Below, in pieces: positions 10,046 through 17,860 of a stretch of DNA of 24,247 nucleotides; within the stretch, counting starts at the first letter, position 1; each line of letters starts with the position of its first letter. Location: positions 1 through 24,247 of the forward strand of contig NZ_WJFC01000201.1 in the NCBI RefSeq assembly GCF_009725235.1, in the 5' to 3' direction. The notes beneath the pieces were generated by a model. The model saw only the letters and a program-made list of their open reading frames with translations. It made no database searches and was not told where the DNA came from. This stretch comes from Scytonema sp. UIC 10036. GTDB lineage: Bacteria; Cyanobacteriota; Cyanobacteriia; Cyanobacteriales; Nostocaceae. Both the position numbers and the translations under genes were made by a program.

Positions 10046-11341
10046 GTGGGCGTAAAGCTGGGAATATTGGGATTGGGGACTGTGGGGATAGGTACAGTGC
10101 AGCTATTGCAAGACGGTACGGGTCGTCACCCACTACTACAAGAAATAGAAATATATAAAGTCGGAGTACGATCGCTTGACAAATCCCGTGCTGTCACTCT
10201 ACCAGAATCAGTATTGACAACAGATTTAGAAACAATTGTCAACGATCCAAAAGTAGATGTTGTCGTTGAAGTCATGGGAGGATTGGAGCCAGCGCGATCG
10301 CTCATCTTAAAAGCCATAGAAAACGGCAAGCATATTGTGACAGCCAACAAAGCAGTCATATCGAGATTTGGCGAAGAAATCTTCACATCAGCCAACAAAG
10401 CTGGGGTCTACGTCATGCTAGAAGCAGCCGTAGGTGGAGGGATTCCAGTTATTCAACCCCTAAAACAGTCCTTAAGTGTTAACCGCATTCAAAGCGTCAC
10501 GGGTATAGTCAACGGTACCACAAATTACATCCTGACACGGATGCAGCAAGAAGGCAGCAATTTTAGCGATGTTTTAGCTGATGCTCAAAGGCTGGGATAT
10601 GCTGAAGCAGATCCAACAGCCGACGTCGAAGGTTTAGACGCAGCAGATAAAATTGCTATCCTCGCCTCCCTCGCCTTTGATGGAAGAATCAAGCTAGAAG
10701 ACGTGTACTGTGAAGGTATTAGGCAAGTCAGCAAAACAGATATTGCCTACGCCGAAAAACTGGGATTTGTCATCAAACTTTTAGGGATCGCCAAATCAGA
10801 TAGCACTCCTTCTGTCAATCCCCCCATTTCCGTAAGAGTCCACCCAACGCTTGTGCCAAAAGCCCATCCTCTAGCAAGCATCAATGGTGTAAATAATGCC
10901 ATTTTTATTGAAGGGCAACCCATAGGACAAGTGATGTTATTTGGACCTGGGGCAGGGGCAGGTGCAACAGCCAGTTCTGTATCATCAGATATATTGAACC
11001 TAGTAGCATCACTGAAACTCGGTACAGCATTACCCAATCCACTCCTTGCTTGCAGGCATCAAGGCTACTGCCAAATTACACCAGTAGCAGAACTCGTTAC
11101 GAGGTTTTATGCTAGGTTTTTAACAAAAGACCAATCGGGAGTCATTGGTAAAATAGGCACCTGCTTTGGCGATCGCGGAGTCAGTTTAGAGTCACTTGTC
11201 CAAACAGGTTTTCAGGGAGAACTAGCAGAAATAGTTGTCGTCACCCATGATGTCCGGGAAGGAGACTTCCGAGAAGCGCTCACAGAAATTCAAAACCTCC
11301 CTGTCATAGATAGTATTCCTAGCGTATTACGAGTTCTTTAA
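10046..11341 (+). CDS. hom: Homoserine dehydrogenase
   Basis: NAD(P)H-dependent enzyme, 431 residues, reduces aspartate semialdehyde to homoserine on the way to threonine and methionine. The Rossmann motif GLGTVG is at 9-14. It is followed by VMGGLEPA, TANKAVIS, AAVGGGIPVI and GIVNGTTNYIL, and by the catalytic-domain signature ADPTADVEGLDAADK. An ACT regulatory domain (about 355-431, starting at SGVIGKIG) suggests feedback control by threonine. The start is GTG; no in-frame upstream start fits better, and the glycine-rich loop is then correctly close to the N-terminus. No strong ribosome binding site is visible. It follows petH in the same direction but after a terminator, so it likely has its own promoter. 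Confidence 0.95.
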   Translation: MGVKLGILGLGTVGIGTVQLLQDGTGRHPLLQEIEIYKVGVRSLDKSRAVTLPESVLTTDLETIVNDPKVDVVVEVMGGLEPARSLILKAIENGKHIVTANKAVISRFGEEIFTSANKAGVYVMLEAAVGGGIPVIQPLKQSLSVNRIQSVTGIVNGTTNYILTRMQQEGSNFSDVLADAQRLGYAEADPTADVEGLDAADKIAILASLAFDGRIKLEDVYCEGIRQVSKTDIAYAEKLGFVIKLLGIAKSDSTPSVNPPISVRVHPTLVPKAHPLASINGVNNAIFIEGQPIGQVMLFGPGAGAGATASSVSSDILNLVASLKLGTALPNPLLACRHQGYCQITPVAELVTRFYARFLTKDQSGVIGKIGTCFGDRGVSLESLVQTGFQGELAEIVVVTHDVREGDFREALTEIQNLPVIDSIPSVLRVL

Positions 11342-11385
11342 ACGAATTATGAATACTGAATGATGAAAAAGACGCTTATTTGTTT

Positions 11386-11420
11386 CATAATTCATAATTC
11401 ATAATTCATAATTCATAATT
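11386..11420. repeat. Heptameric STRR (CATAATT)n
   Basis: Five perfect CATAATT units end two bases before the ATG of the following DUF4112 gene, occupying the place where its ribosome binding site should be. Confidence 0.92.
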
Positions 11421-11422
11421 CC

Positions 11423-11818
11423 ATGGATAGTGCAAAGCGTATAGCAACTCTCAACCGGATTCGCAAACTCAGCCGCCTCATGGATACGTCTTTACGTATC
11501 CCCGGTACTGGCTTTCGTATCGGAATAGATCCAATTATTGGGTTAATTCCTGGTGCTGGTGATTTAATCAGTACAGGGTTTTCAGCTTACATCATTTTTT
11601 TAGCAGCTCGTTTTAACTTACCCCCGCAAGATTTAGCCCAAATGATTTTTAACATCACTTTAGAAGGCGTTGTTGGTACAGTCCCTTTAGTTGGTGATTT
11701 ATTTGATGCTTTTTACAAGTCTAATATCCGCAATTTGGCAATTTTAGAAAGACATCTCACGGTCGTTGAACCAGAATTAGAAAAAGTTGCTTCTGAGTTT
11801 GAAAAGCTTGCGAGTTAA
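11423..11818 (+). CDS. DUF4112 family small membrane-associated protein
   Basis: A 131-residue protein matching the DUF4112 family by its core DTSLRIPGTGFRIGIDPIIG, LIPGAGDLIS and GTVPLVGDLFDAF. Hydrophobic stretches around 45-70 and 85-105 interrupted by Gly/Pro suggest one or two membrane-inserting segments. The C-terminus (about 108-131) is a charged helix. No biochemical function is established for the family. The ATG directly follows a tandem repeat, so there is no Shine-Dalgarno sequence in the normal position. It may be cotranscribed with hom (81-bp gap) but could be independent. Confidence 0.85.
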   Translation: MDSAKRIATLNRIRKLSRLMDTSLRIPGTGFRIGIDPIIGLIPGAGDLISTGFSAYIIFLAARFNLPPQDLAQMIFNITLEGVVGTVPLVGDLFDAFYKSNIRNLAILERHLTVVEPELEKVASEFEKLAS

Positions 11819-11925
11819 AGATATTTAACTTTCCGTTGTCATACCATTTCACCAATGGATTGCTACACGCGATCCCCCCAGCGTGAGGTTTACCCCACCC
11901 TAACCCTCCCCGATGGATTGGGGAG

Positions 11926-12070
11926 GGAATTGGAAATTCAATTTCCCCTTTATAACTAAGGAATTGGAAATTCAATTTCCCCCCTTTATAAGGGGGGATT
12001 AAGGGGGGTAATTCCAACTCGTGTATAAACAGTATCCTTATAAGGGGGGCTAGGATACTCTTAAAGTCCC
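11926..12070. repeat. Clustered direct and inverted repeats
   Basis: A 23-bp direct repeat (11926-11948 and 11960-11982) starts GGAATTGGAAATTC and contains an internal palindrome. Several C5/G6 tracts that can pair follow (CCCCCTTTATAAGGGGGG around 11980-11997, again near 12035-12050). This is a repeat-dense convergent spacer typical of cyanobacteria and may terminate both flanking genes. Confidence 0.75.
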
Positions 12071-12075
12071 CCTTT

Positions 12076-12360
12076 TTAACCTGCTTGAGTCCGCGCCTGC
12101 TTCACCATCGCAATCAAAGTGTGATGAGCGTCTTCTGCGTCTGCTAAAACATGGTCAAATAGAATGCGAACTGGTACAGCTTCCCCATTCACCTGTGCTT
12201 TGAGATCCATTCCTTCGGCGTCAATAGAAATCATTTCTGCTGCTGTTGCATCCGATAAACCCCCAAAAGCTTGGGCATATAGCGCTACCGCGTTAGCATG
12301 ATCTTCGTTCATATGATTGCAGATGCGCGAACTGACTTCTGGGGAAAACTGGAAAGACAC
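12076..12360 (-). CDS. DUF2470 domain protein
   Basis: A 94-residue single-domain protein with the ICNHMNEDHANAVALYA motif typical of DUF2470. This domain also forms the C-terminal part of HugZ-type heme oxygenase-like proteins and of the glutamyl-tRNA reductase-binding protein of plants, which points to heme or tetrapyrrole metabolism. Here the flavin-binding split-barrel partner is missing, as in many cyanobacterial stand-alone versions. A TTG at 12372 would add four residues, but I prefer the GTG at 12360: a GGAG lies six bases before it and the product then begins VSFQFSPEV. It may bind heme, but no ligand can be assigned from this sequence alone. Confidence 0.82.
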   Translation of the reverse strand: MSFQFSPEVSSRICNHMNEDHANAVALYAQAFGGLSDATAAEMISIDAEGMDLKAQVNGEAVPVRILFDHVLADAEDAHHTLIAMVKQARTQAG

Positions 12361-12490
12361 GGCAAACTCCAACTTTGTGCTAGATTTTCTAAAATTATTT
12401 TAAGTGAGATGGGAAACTCTTAGGGCAGTCGTTGGCTAGCTAAGGAAAATACTTGGCTGATTTCATTTGTAATTTATTGCCTATACAGAA

Positions 12491-12576
12491 GATAATGATT
12501 AGCCAAAAACTCCTCAGCTTGAGTGCGATCGCAAATTCTTCCATCAAAGTTGCTGCTGCTAAATCATTAAGCATTT
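12491..12576 (-). pseudogene. Copy C of the cca 3' end (partial duplication)
   Basis: Matches the last 29 codons of the CCA-adding gene (14567-14653) at about 76 of 87 positions by hand count. With one restored base it reads as a diverged version of the enzyme tail (GRICDRTQAEEFLANHY). A 1-bp deletion (12535 region) breaks the frame. The stop codon of the PIN toxin lies inside this copy. Confidence 0.85.
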
Positions 12577-12977
12577 ATTGAGATTATCTGGATTACTGTA
12601 ACTCTGTGCATTGGTTTAGTAGGCTTTTCAGTGGTAATTAGCTCATCAGCTTTAAGCCATAGGGCTGCAGCAACATGAAGTGCATCTATCGCTGCCAAAC
12701 CATAAGTACAGGCAATTTGATAAGCATCGTTTGTAATTTGCTCTAAATCTGTAGCCCAATAGCTAACCGCGCTAAAGAAAGTTTCGTAGAAGTCTGTTTC
12801 ATCTTGCTGTTGGTTATAAATTGCTTTGGGCAATACTTCCAACTTAACGAACTGACTTGACACAAATTCCCGATTTCCGTTATTAAGAATGCTGTTTGCT
12901 CGAATGCTAGCGGACTGAATTCCCCGAAAAGCAGTTATGAGAACACCAGAGTCGATATACGTTTTTTTAAGACTCAC
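12567..12977 (-). CDS. PIN-domain toxin (VapC-like ribonuclease)
   Basis: A 136-residue PIN domain, the fold of VapC toxins that cut RNA with metal-bound acidic residues. Counting from the GTG at 12977, the expected acids are Asp9 (TYIDSGVL), Glu48 (FVKLEVLP), Asp98 (LAAIDALHVAAAL) and Glu117 (TTEKP), so the site looks intact. I chose the GTG because it gives the normal PIN start a few residues before the first Asp and an 11-bp overlap with the upstream antitoxin gene. A longer frame reaches 13013. The last codons and the TAA come from the cca-tail repeat, so the C-terminus was formed or changed at the insertion junction. RNA target unknown. Confidence 0.82.
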   Translation of the reverse strand: MSLKKTYIDSGVLITAFRGIQSASIRANSILNNGNREFVSSQFVKLEVLPKAIYNQQQDETDFYETFFSAVSYWATDLEQITNDAYQIACTYGLAAIDALHVAAALWLKADELITTEKPTKPMHRVTVIQIISINA

Positions 12978-13227
12978 GATATCCGCCCCGACGTTCAGCC
13001 AGTTCTTGTTCAATTTCTGCTTCGTTTAGTAATTGTAGTCCAGAAGCGATCGCTCGAGTACGAATTTCCCACAATTTCTTAGCTAAGGGTGTTTGTGGAA
13101 TATATTCGGATTGTGGTGCTGTTGCGTCTGATTCAAATTTTAGTGCTTCAACAAACTCGAAAACCTGTTGCTGCTTTTCAGGTGTGAGTTCTCGCCAACG
13201 TTCAAGTAACTCTTCTTCTTTTCCCAT
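12967..13227 (-). CDS. Putative antitoxin of the PIN toxin
   Basis: An 86-residue acidic, helix-rich protein starting MGKEEELLERWRELTPEKQQQVFEFVEAL, a pattern seen in small cyanobacterial antitoxins (DUF2281-like). The middle (about 35-50) is probably unstructured, and the C-terminal 30 residues, rich in Glu and Arg (EAEIEQELAERRG), are likely the segment that neutralises the toxin. It precedes the toxin and overlaps it by 11 bp, the usual antitoxin-first order with translational coupling. No clear DNA-binding fold can be assigned, so autoregulation is likely but not shown. A GGGGATGG stretch just before the ATG may act as ribosome binding site. Confidence 0.75.
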   Translation of the reverse strand: MGKEEELLERWRELTPEKQQQVFEFVEALKFESDATAPQSEYIPQTPLAKKLWEIRTRAIASGLQLLNEAEIEQELAERRGGYRES

Positions 13228-13318
13228 AATCCATCCCCATCATAGAGCACTACTTCTATTTTCAACCGATTTAACCCTGGTAAGAGCAACCTTGTCTACT
13301 ACTAAATAATAACTAATG

Positions 13319-13580
13319 TAAAGAATAACATTTAGCCAAAAACTCCTTAGCTTGAGAGCGATCGCAACAAGAGCATCCCAAGTTGGAAAAAACACGCCTG
13401 CGATTGGAAACCACAGCTATACAAACCAAGTTCCCCCATCTGCAGAGGCGGCCCGAAAGCCCCCATAAAAACACCTGACTTCCAGAATTTTATTCTGAGG
13501 GAATTTTTTAGGGGATGCTTCCATCGCAAATCCTTCCATCCAAAGTCTCTGCTAGTAAATCATTCAACAGTTACCGAAAG
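13319..13580 (-). pseudogene. Copy B of the cca 3' end, split by an insertion
   Basis: Positions 13319-13367 and 13530-13580 together match the tail of the CCA-adding gene. Joined, they read in frame [19 protein letters not shown] followed by AKEFLAKCYSL, close to the enzyme's own end ([29 protein letters not shown] is split similarly in text only). A 155-bp element interrupts the copy after GCGATCGCAA. It is a non-functional fragment. Confidence 0.85.
13368..13522. mobile_element. 155-bp MITE-like element with target-site duplication
   Basis: The element is bounded by the 7-bp direct repeat ATCGCAA (13361-13367 and 13523-13529). Near its ends it has an 8-bp inverted repeat, AGCATCCC (13372-13379) and GGGATGCT (13512-13519). 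It interrupts copy B at a place where copies A and C are continuous, which shows it as an insertion. It encodes no transposase. The minus-strand 60-codon frame across it is the kind of spurious small protein often predicted in such repeats. Confidence 0.7.
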
Positions 13581-13607
13581 CAGGCCATGGAATCTCACTT
13601 GTAGCAC

Positions 13608-13808
13608 ATGAATTTTGAGATTATTGTACTTGAGCAGAGGGTAATTCCGGAAAGAGCTAGAAAGCTAGTGTTAGAAAATCACATAACAGTTTTTTTACTG
13701 ATGACTAACGCAAATCATGGATGGATTTTCATTCTGATGTTAGATTGTTACATAGGTAGTCCAAATGATAATGTAGAAATTACAGATATCAGTAAAAAAT
13801 GTAAATAA
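13608..13808 (+). CDS. Doubtful small ORF, 66 codons
   Basis: A 66-residue frame (MNFEIIVLEQRVIPERARKL at the start, hydrophobic middle around 28-48, polar end). It is AT-rich, has no recognisable ribosome binding site and no family that I recognise. It sits in the accessory patch between cca-tail copy B and gene fragments, so it may itself be a remnant. I would not rely on it. Confidence 0.22.
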   Translation: MNFEIIVLEQRVIPERARKLVLENHITVFLLMTNANHGWIFILMLDCYIGSPNDNVEITDISKKCK

Positions 13809-13955
13809 AATTACTTGCTTTTAAGGATTTATACTGCTGCACAAGAAAAGTATGGACTAAGGCAACAACTTTTCACCATACACACATAAATCTGTAATTT
13901 TACCAATAAATTATTTGAATAAATAATAAATTTCAAAAAATATGGAAAACTAAAT

Positions 13956-14108
13956 ATGGATTTCACTACTATAATTCTGATACCTTTTTTGGTTGGTCTT
14001 ATTACTAACAGAGTTGATGCGATTGTACTTGCTCCCGTCGTTGAAAAGCTGTCTAGAACCAGAGCTGAGAAAAGCGGTAAAGCGGGGTTTGCAGTTAGCA
14101 ATCTTTAA
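13956..14108 (+). pseudogene. 50-codon hydrophobic ORF, probable gene start fragment
   Basis: ATG at 13956 opens a short frame whose first 25 residues form one membrane-like segment (TIILIPFLVGLITN) followed by about 25 charged residues, ending TAA at 14106-14108. The second half overlaps the CHAT fragment in another frame. It looks like the 5' end of a lost gene fused to unrelated sequence, or a small membrane peptide. No family recognised. Confidence 0.3.
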
Positions 14109-14397
14109 CTCCTGTGATGGATTTGGAATAGCACGGCAATTAGCTGAATTCCACCTCCCGAATATTATAGTTATGCGAGAGCCTGTGCCTGATGAGGTGG
14201 CGCAGAAGTTTTTACAGCGTTTTCTGGAGGCATTTGCTGCAGGCAAGCCTTTACATTTAGCAGTGCGAAGAGCAAGGGAAAAAATCAATCGTCTGGAGAG
14301 TAAATTTCCTGGCGCTACTTGGTTGCCTATGACCTTTCAAAATCCAGCAGAACCACCGTTGACTTGGCAAGCACTTGGCACGGTTACACCCCCATAG
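14050..14397 (+). pseudogene. Truncated CHAT-domain fragment
   Basis: About 115 residues match the C-terminal half of a cyanobacterial CHAT (caspase-like) domain: LAIFNSCDGFGIARQLAE with the expected catalytic Cys in NSCDG, then VMREPVPDEVAQKFL, LHLAVRRAREK and WLPMTFQNPAEPPLTWQ. The N-terminal half of the domain, including the catalytic His, is missing, and no start codon with a ribosome binding site fits. It should be inactive. Such domains normally end multi-domain CHASE2, TPR or kinase proteins of filamentous cyanobacteria. Here it runs straight into a kinase fragment in a different frame, so this is debris of larger genes. Confidence 0.75.
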
Positions 14398-14510
14398 AAC
14401 AGCTACAGTATGGACAGGTTTATCCAGCTAGCGATTTATTTAGTTTGGGCGCAGCTTGCTTTTTTCTATTGACTATTTTTTCAAAAATGATGGCGAATGG
14501 GTGAATGATT
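14380..14510 (+). pseudogene. Ser/Thr protein kinase fragment
   Basis: Directly after, and partly overlapping, the CHAT fragment in another frame is GYTPIEQLQYGQVYPASDLFSLGAACFFLLT in two blocks. This is the activation-segment-to-helix-F region of cyanobacterial Pkn2-type kinases (APE-like PIEQ and the invariant Asp of SDLFSLG). The N-lobe and catalytic loop are absent. After LLT the frame shifts (DGEWVND readable in a neighbouring frame) and is lost before the cca tail. It is non-functional. Confidence 0.7.
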
Positions 14511-14558
14511 GTTGCGATCGCCCTTGGCGCAAGCCGTACCCGGCTTATCGCACTAAAG

Positions 14559-17279
14559 TTAAAGAGGATAATGTTTAGCTAAAAACTCCTCAGCCTCAGA
14601 GCGATCGCAAATCCTTCCATCCAAAGTTGCTGCTAACAAATCATCAAGCATTTGCCGGAAATGTGGTCCTGGTTTGTAGCCCAATTTCTTAAGGTCATTA
14701 CCATTAAGAATAGGTTGAACTTGTGACCAAACAGTCAAATATTTCCAAATTTTTTGTCTTATAGTTCGTGGACTTTGAACTGCAATTAAAATCAACATTG
14801 GTAAATCATATTGGCGGAACAATTGTACGAATTGACTGGGTGATATTTCCGCTTCTTCCCTGTCTGTTTGTGCAGAAATATTTGACTGAGCTTTTGCCAG
14901 ATTTTCCAACCTATGAATACTATCATCTGGTAATTGAAGATTTTTTGCTACCGACCCTCTATATTCTGGGTTCAAATGAGCAATCAAAGCTTCCAAACGC
15001 ATTTGCCAATGGATGAGAGTTTCTTGAGAATCGTACCGCCGCAAACAGCGCTCTAACAGACGTAATTGCCGCAGGAGTTCTTCATCTAAACTGAGGCTAT
15101 GATGAATGCACTTTAATGCTCCTAAATCTCCCAATAACTGCAATGCTGATTTCCAATAGTGAGCTTCTAAAATATGTTTTAATTCTGCCTTAAGTCTAGT
15201 TTGCAGCGCTGGTGCTTTGCTATTTTCTCGCGCAGTACGGTCATAAACACCGCTGTCGATCGCGTAGCGGATATACTCTTCTGTTTGGGGTTCCAAGTGA
15301 AATCCCAGCCTGACGGAAAAACGCACGCCACGATAGATGCGGGTAGGATCTTCAATAAAACTGTTAGCGTGTAATACCCGAATTTGTTTTGCTTCTAAGT
15401 CAAGCAATCCGCCAAAGAAATCGAGTAGTTCACCAGAATTAGGAGATGTCAGCCGCAGTGCCATGGCGTTGATGGTAAAATCACGGCGATACAAGTCTTG
15501 ACGAATTGAACTGGCTTCAACTTCGGGGTTTGCTGCTGGATAAGGATAGAATTCTGTTCTAGAGGTGGCAATATCAACCCACAGTGAATCTAATTCTGAG
15601 TCTTTGTGCCACAATAAAGCTGCAGTTTGAAAAGCGCCATGAACTTCTAAACGCGCTGTTATGTAAATTTGCTGTAGGGCTTTTGCCAATTCTACACCTG
15701 CACCCACATCTGCTGCTTTGTGAAAACCATCAACAACTAAGTCAATATCTTTAATGAGCAGAGTACCAGTGGCTTCTTTTGCTAACAGTAAATCTCTAAC
15801 TGCTCCTCCAACAAGATACAGATGCCAACCGCGTTTTTCGGCTTCCTGTGAAGCTTTTGTTAGCAATTGCCACAGTTGAGGAGCAAGGCGCGATCGCAAT
15901 TCCTTTAAGGTAGGAGACTTAAGGTTCTTTTCTCCACTTCTCCCCTGCTCGCGCTCTCCTCCTCTCCCTTCCTGGTGCAATTGCCGCAAAACATCAGTAC
16001 GAGTCACAATACCTACTATCTGCCCGTTTTCTAACACTGGTAAGCGTCCGATGTCGTATGTTACCATCAGCGATTCTATCTCTGGCAGTGTGGTATTTGG
16101 AGTAATTGTCCTCATATTAATTGTCATGTACCCTTTAACAGGAGCATGACTAAAGCCGTGATGCAGGGCAATATCCAAATCCCTTCGAGAAAGAATACCC
16201 AACAGTTCTCCTTGCGCGTCAGCAACACACAACCCAGAGTGTCCGTAGCGCAATAAAGTGCGTTGTGCTTCGGCGATTGTGGTTTCCGGACGAATGGTAC
16301 GGACTGGAGAGGACATTAAATCTCTAGCCGTTGGTGGATGAGGTACTGTTGCTTTTAACTTTTCTAAAAGTTCGTTGAGTATTTCTTCGGTGTTAACTCC
16401 TCGCAGGTTCAGTGATGCTGCTTGGGAATGTCCGCCACCACCTAAAGGTAGAAATAAGTCATTGAGGTTGACACCAGGGATGTGGGAACGCCCAATAACT
16501 GTGAGGCGCGTGTCACCTTCAGAAACGGGAGATTCATGAAAAAGCAGCAAGGTGTCTATTTCTGTTAACTCGACTAATTGGGCTGCAAGACTTGACAACC
16601 CAGCTACGAAATTCTCTGTTTTTAAAATCACCCAAGCAATTTTTTGTCCCCTAACGTCTACTTTCTGTAATTTTTCCAGCGCTACCTTTAATAGCTGTTG
16701 TAATTGAGGCGATAATCCTGGATCTACATATTGGTTAATAACTGGTAAGCTAGCTCCTTGCTGCATTAACCAAGCCAATGCTAGGGCATCCCGTGGTGTA
16801 GCATAATCAAATGTCAGGGAACCAGTATCTACGTGAATCCCTAACGCCATGACAGTTGCTTCTGCACTTGTTAAGGAAATTTGCTGTTGCTGCAATTGCT
16901 CTACGATGAGAGTTGTGGTAGCTCCTACAGGGGAGATATGTAACTCTGTAGCGGAAATATCCCCCTGTTGTTCTTTGTGATGGTCGTAAATTTTAATTTC
17001 TTGAAGGTGAGGCAAATCTAGCCACTCAGCAGCTTTCCCAAGGCGATCGCGTTGCTGTGTATCCACTACAACCAAGGAACGAATTTTCTTTGGATTGACC
17101 GAACGCCGTTCAATCAACTGATACTCATCGCGATGTAATGCTAAAAAATCCCTAACAGGTGGATGCGCTCCACCACTCAGCACAATTTTACTGCCCGGTA
17201 GCAAGCGTGACAAGCCCACTGCTGCTCCCAAGGAGTCAAAATCTGCTGTTGTATGACAAAGAATTAAATCCATAGTCAT
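14559..17279 (-). CDS. DHH-CBS-CCA tRNA nucleotidyltransferase fusion
   Basis: A 906-residue three-part protein. Residues 1-310 are a DHH/DHHA1 phosphoesterase ([10 protein letters not shown] 14-23, DHH 99-101, GGGGH 280-284), as in nanoRNases and RecJ relatives. Residues 317-435 are two CBS domains, usual adenosine-nucleotide sensors. From about 484 onward is a class II nucleotidyltransferase with GGAVRD 491-496, catalytic Asp511 and Asp513 (KDIDLV), [11 protein letters not shown] and RIYRGVRFS, the set that adds or repairs the tRNA 3' CCA. tRNA-Gly in this window lacks an encoded CCA and needs it. The fusion is known in cyanobacteria; whether it adds CCA, only A, or degrades nano-RNA cannot be settled here. 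A charged linker at 436-455 is coded by low-complexity DNA. Extra copies of its 3' end lie downstream. Confidence 0.92.
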   Translation of the reverse strand: MTMDLILCHTTADFDSLGAAVGLSRLLPGSKIVLSGGAHPPVRDFLALHRDEYQLIERRSVNPKKIRSLVVVDTQQRDRLGKAAEWLDLPHLQEIKIYDHHKEQQGDISATELHISPVGATTTLIVEQLQQQQISLTSAEATVMALGIHVDTGSLTFDYATPRDALALAWLMQQGASLPVINQYVDPGLSPQLQQLLKVALEKLQKVDVRGQKIAWVILKTENFVAGLSSLAAQLVELTEIDTLLLFHESPVSEGDTRLTVIGRSHIPGVNLNDLFLPLGGGGHSQAASLNLRGVNTEEILNELLEKLKATVPHPPTARDLMSSPVRTIRPETTIAEAQRTLLRYGHSGLCVADAQGELLGILSRRDLDIALHHGFSHAPVKGYMTINMRTITPNTTLPEIESLMVTYDIGRLPVLENGQIVGIVTRTDVLRQLHQEGRGGEREQGRSGEKNLKSPTLKELRSRLAPQLWQLLTKASQEAEKRGWHLYLVGGAVRDLLLAKEATGTLLIKDIDLVVDGFHKAADVGAGVELAKALQQIYITARLEVHGAFQTAALLWHKDSELDSLWVDIATSRTEFYPYPAANPEVEASSIRQDLYRRDFTINAMALRLTSPNSGELLDFFGGLLDLEAKQIRVLHANSFIEDPTRIYRGVRFSVRLGFHLEPQTEEYIRYAIDSGVYDRTARENSKAPALQTRLKAELKHILEAHYWKSALQLLGDLGALKCIHHSLSLDEELLRQLRLLERCLRRYDSQETLIHWQMRLEALIAHLNPEYRGSVAKNLQLPDDSIHRLENLAKAQSNISAQTDREEAEISPSQFVQLFRQYDLPMLILIAVQSPRTIRQKIWKYLTVWSQVQPILNGNDLKKLGYKPGPHFRQMLDDLLAATLDGRICDRSEAEEFLAKHYPL

Positions 17280-17281
17280 CC

Positions 17282-17390
17282 ATCATTAGTCATTGGTCGT
17301 TAGTCATTGGTCATTAGTCATTGGTCATTGGTTATACTACAAAGGACAAATGACACTTGACAAAGGACAAATGACAAATGACTAACTAAA
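17282..17390. repeat. STRR cluster between cca and psbZ
   Basis: TCATTGG/TCATTAG heptamers (17282-17333) are followed by partly complementary GACAAATGAC-type repeats (17344-17383), giving a loose hairpin. It occupies most of the space between the divergent cca and psbZ start codons; their promoters must lie within or beside it. Confidence 0.8.
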
Positions 17391-17491
17391 GTGTTGCAAT
17401 TTCTGCTAGTTTAACAAATAAGGAAAAACTGTCAGTGCTGGTCTGTACAATATTCTAACTTTAGTAATCTGCTGTTTTGGGAGAAGGGAAA

Positions 17492-17680
17492 ATGACCATC
17501 GTATTCCAAGTTGCTCTGTTGGCTCTAGTTGCTATGTCTTTTGTTCTAGTAATTGGTGTCCCCGTCGCTTACGCAACTCCACAGAACTGGAATGAATCTA
17601 AGAGACTTCTTTGGATTGGTTCTGGTGTTTGGATTGGTTTAGTGTTCTTGGTTGGCGCATTAAACTTTTTAGTAGTCTAA
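17492..17680 (+). CDS. psbZ: Photosystem II protein PsbZ
   Basis: A 62-residue thylakoid membrane protein of the photosystem II core, located at its edge near CP43; it helps stabilise PSII supercomplexes. It has two membrane helices (about 4-25 and 38-60) joined by the conserved loop [13 protein letters not shown]. The length is exactly that of the family. I chose ATG 17492 rather than the upstream in-frame TTG (17477) because the family begins MTIVFQ and GGGAGAAGGGAA before this ATG is a strong ribosome binding site. It is probably transcribed alone, as a tandem repeat follows the stop. Confidence 0.95.
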   Translation: MTIVFQVALLALVAMSFVLVIGVPVAYATPQNWNESKRLLWIGSGVWIGLVFLVGALNFLVV

Positions 17681-17685
17681 TCAAG

Positions 17686-17806
17686 GACTGGGGACTGGGA
17701 CTGGGGACAAGGGGACAAGGGGACAAGGGGACAAGGAAGAAGTACTAATCTCAATGCCCTTTTGCCCAATGTCCTTTTGCCCAATCCCCGATCCCCAATT
17801 CCAATT
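17686..17806. repeat. STRR tracts between psbZ and ribH
   Basis: GGACTGG-type units give way to four GGGGACAA octamers (17704-17735). CCCTTTTGCCCAATG and CCCCAATTCC units follow near 17757-17803. The G-rich and C-rich halves can pair. No gene was seen. Confidence 0.8.
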
Positions 17807-17860
17807 CTGCTCCTATACTTGTATGCGAAGGACATGAATTATAGATAAATTAGGAGCTTC

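Noticed and set aside
13347..13529. Minus-strand 60-codon frame
   Set aside because: It is almost wholly the 155-bp inserted element plus copy B of the cca tail. Such frames are often predicted in cyanobacterial repeats and are not genes.
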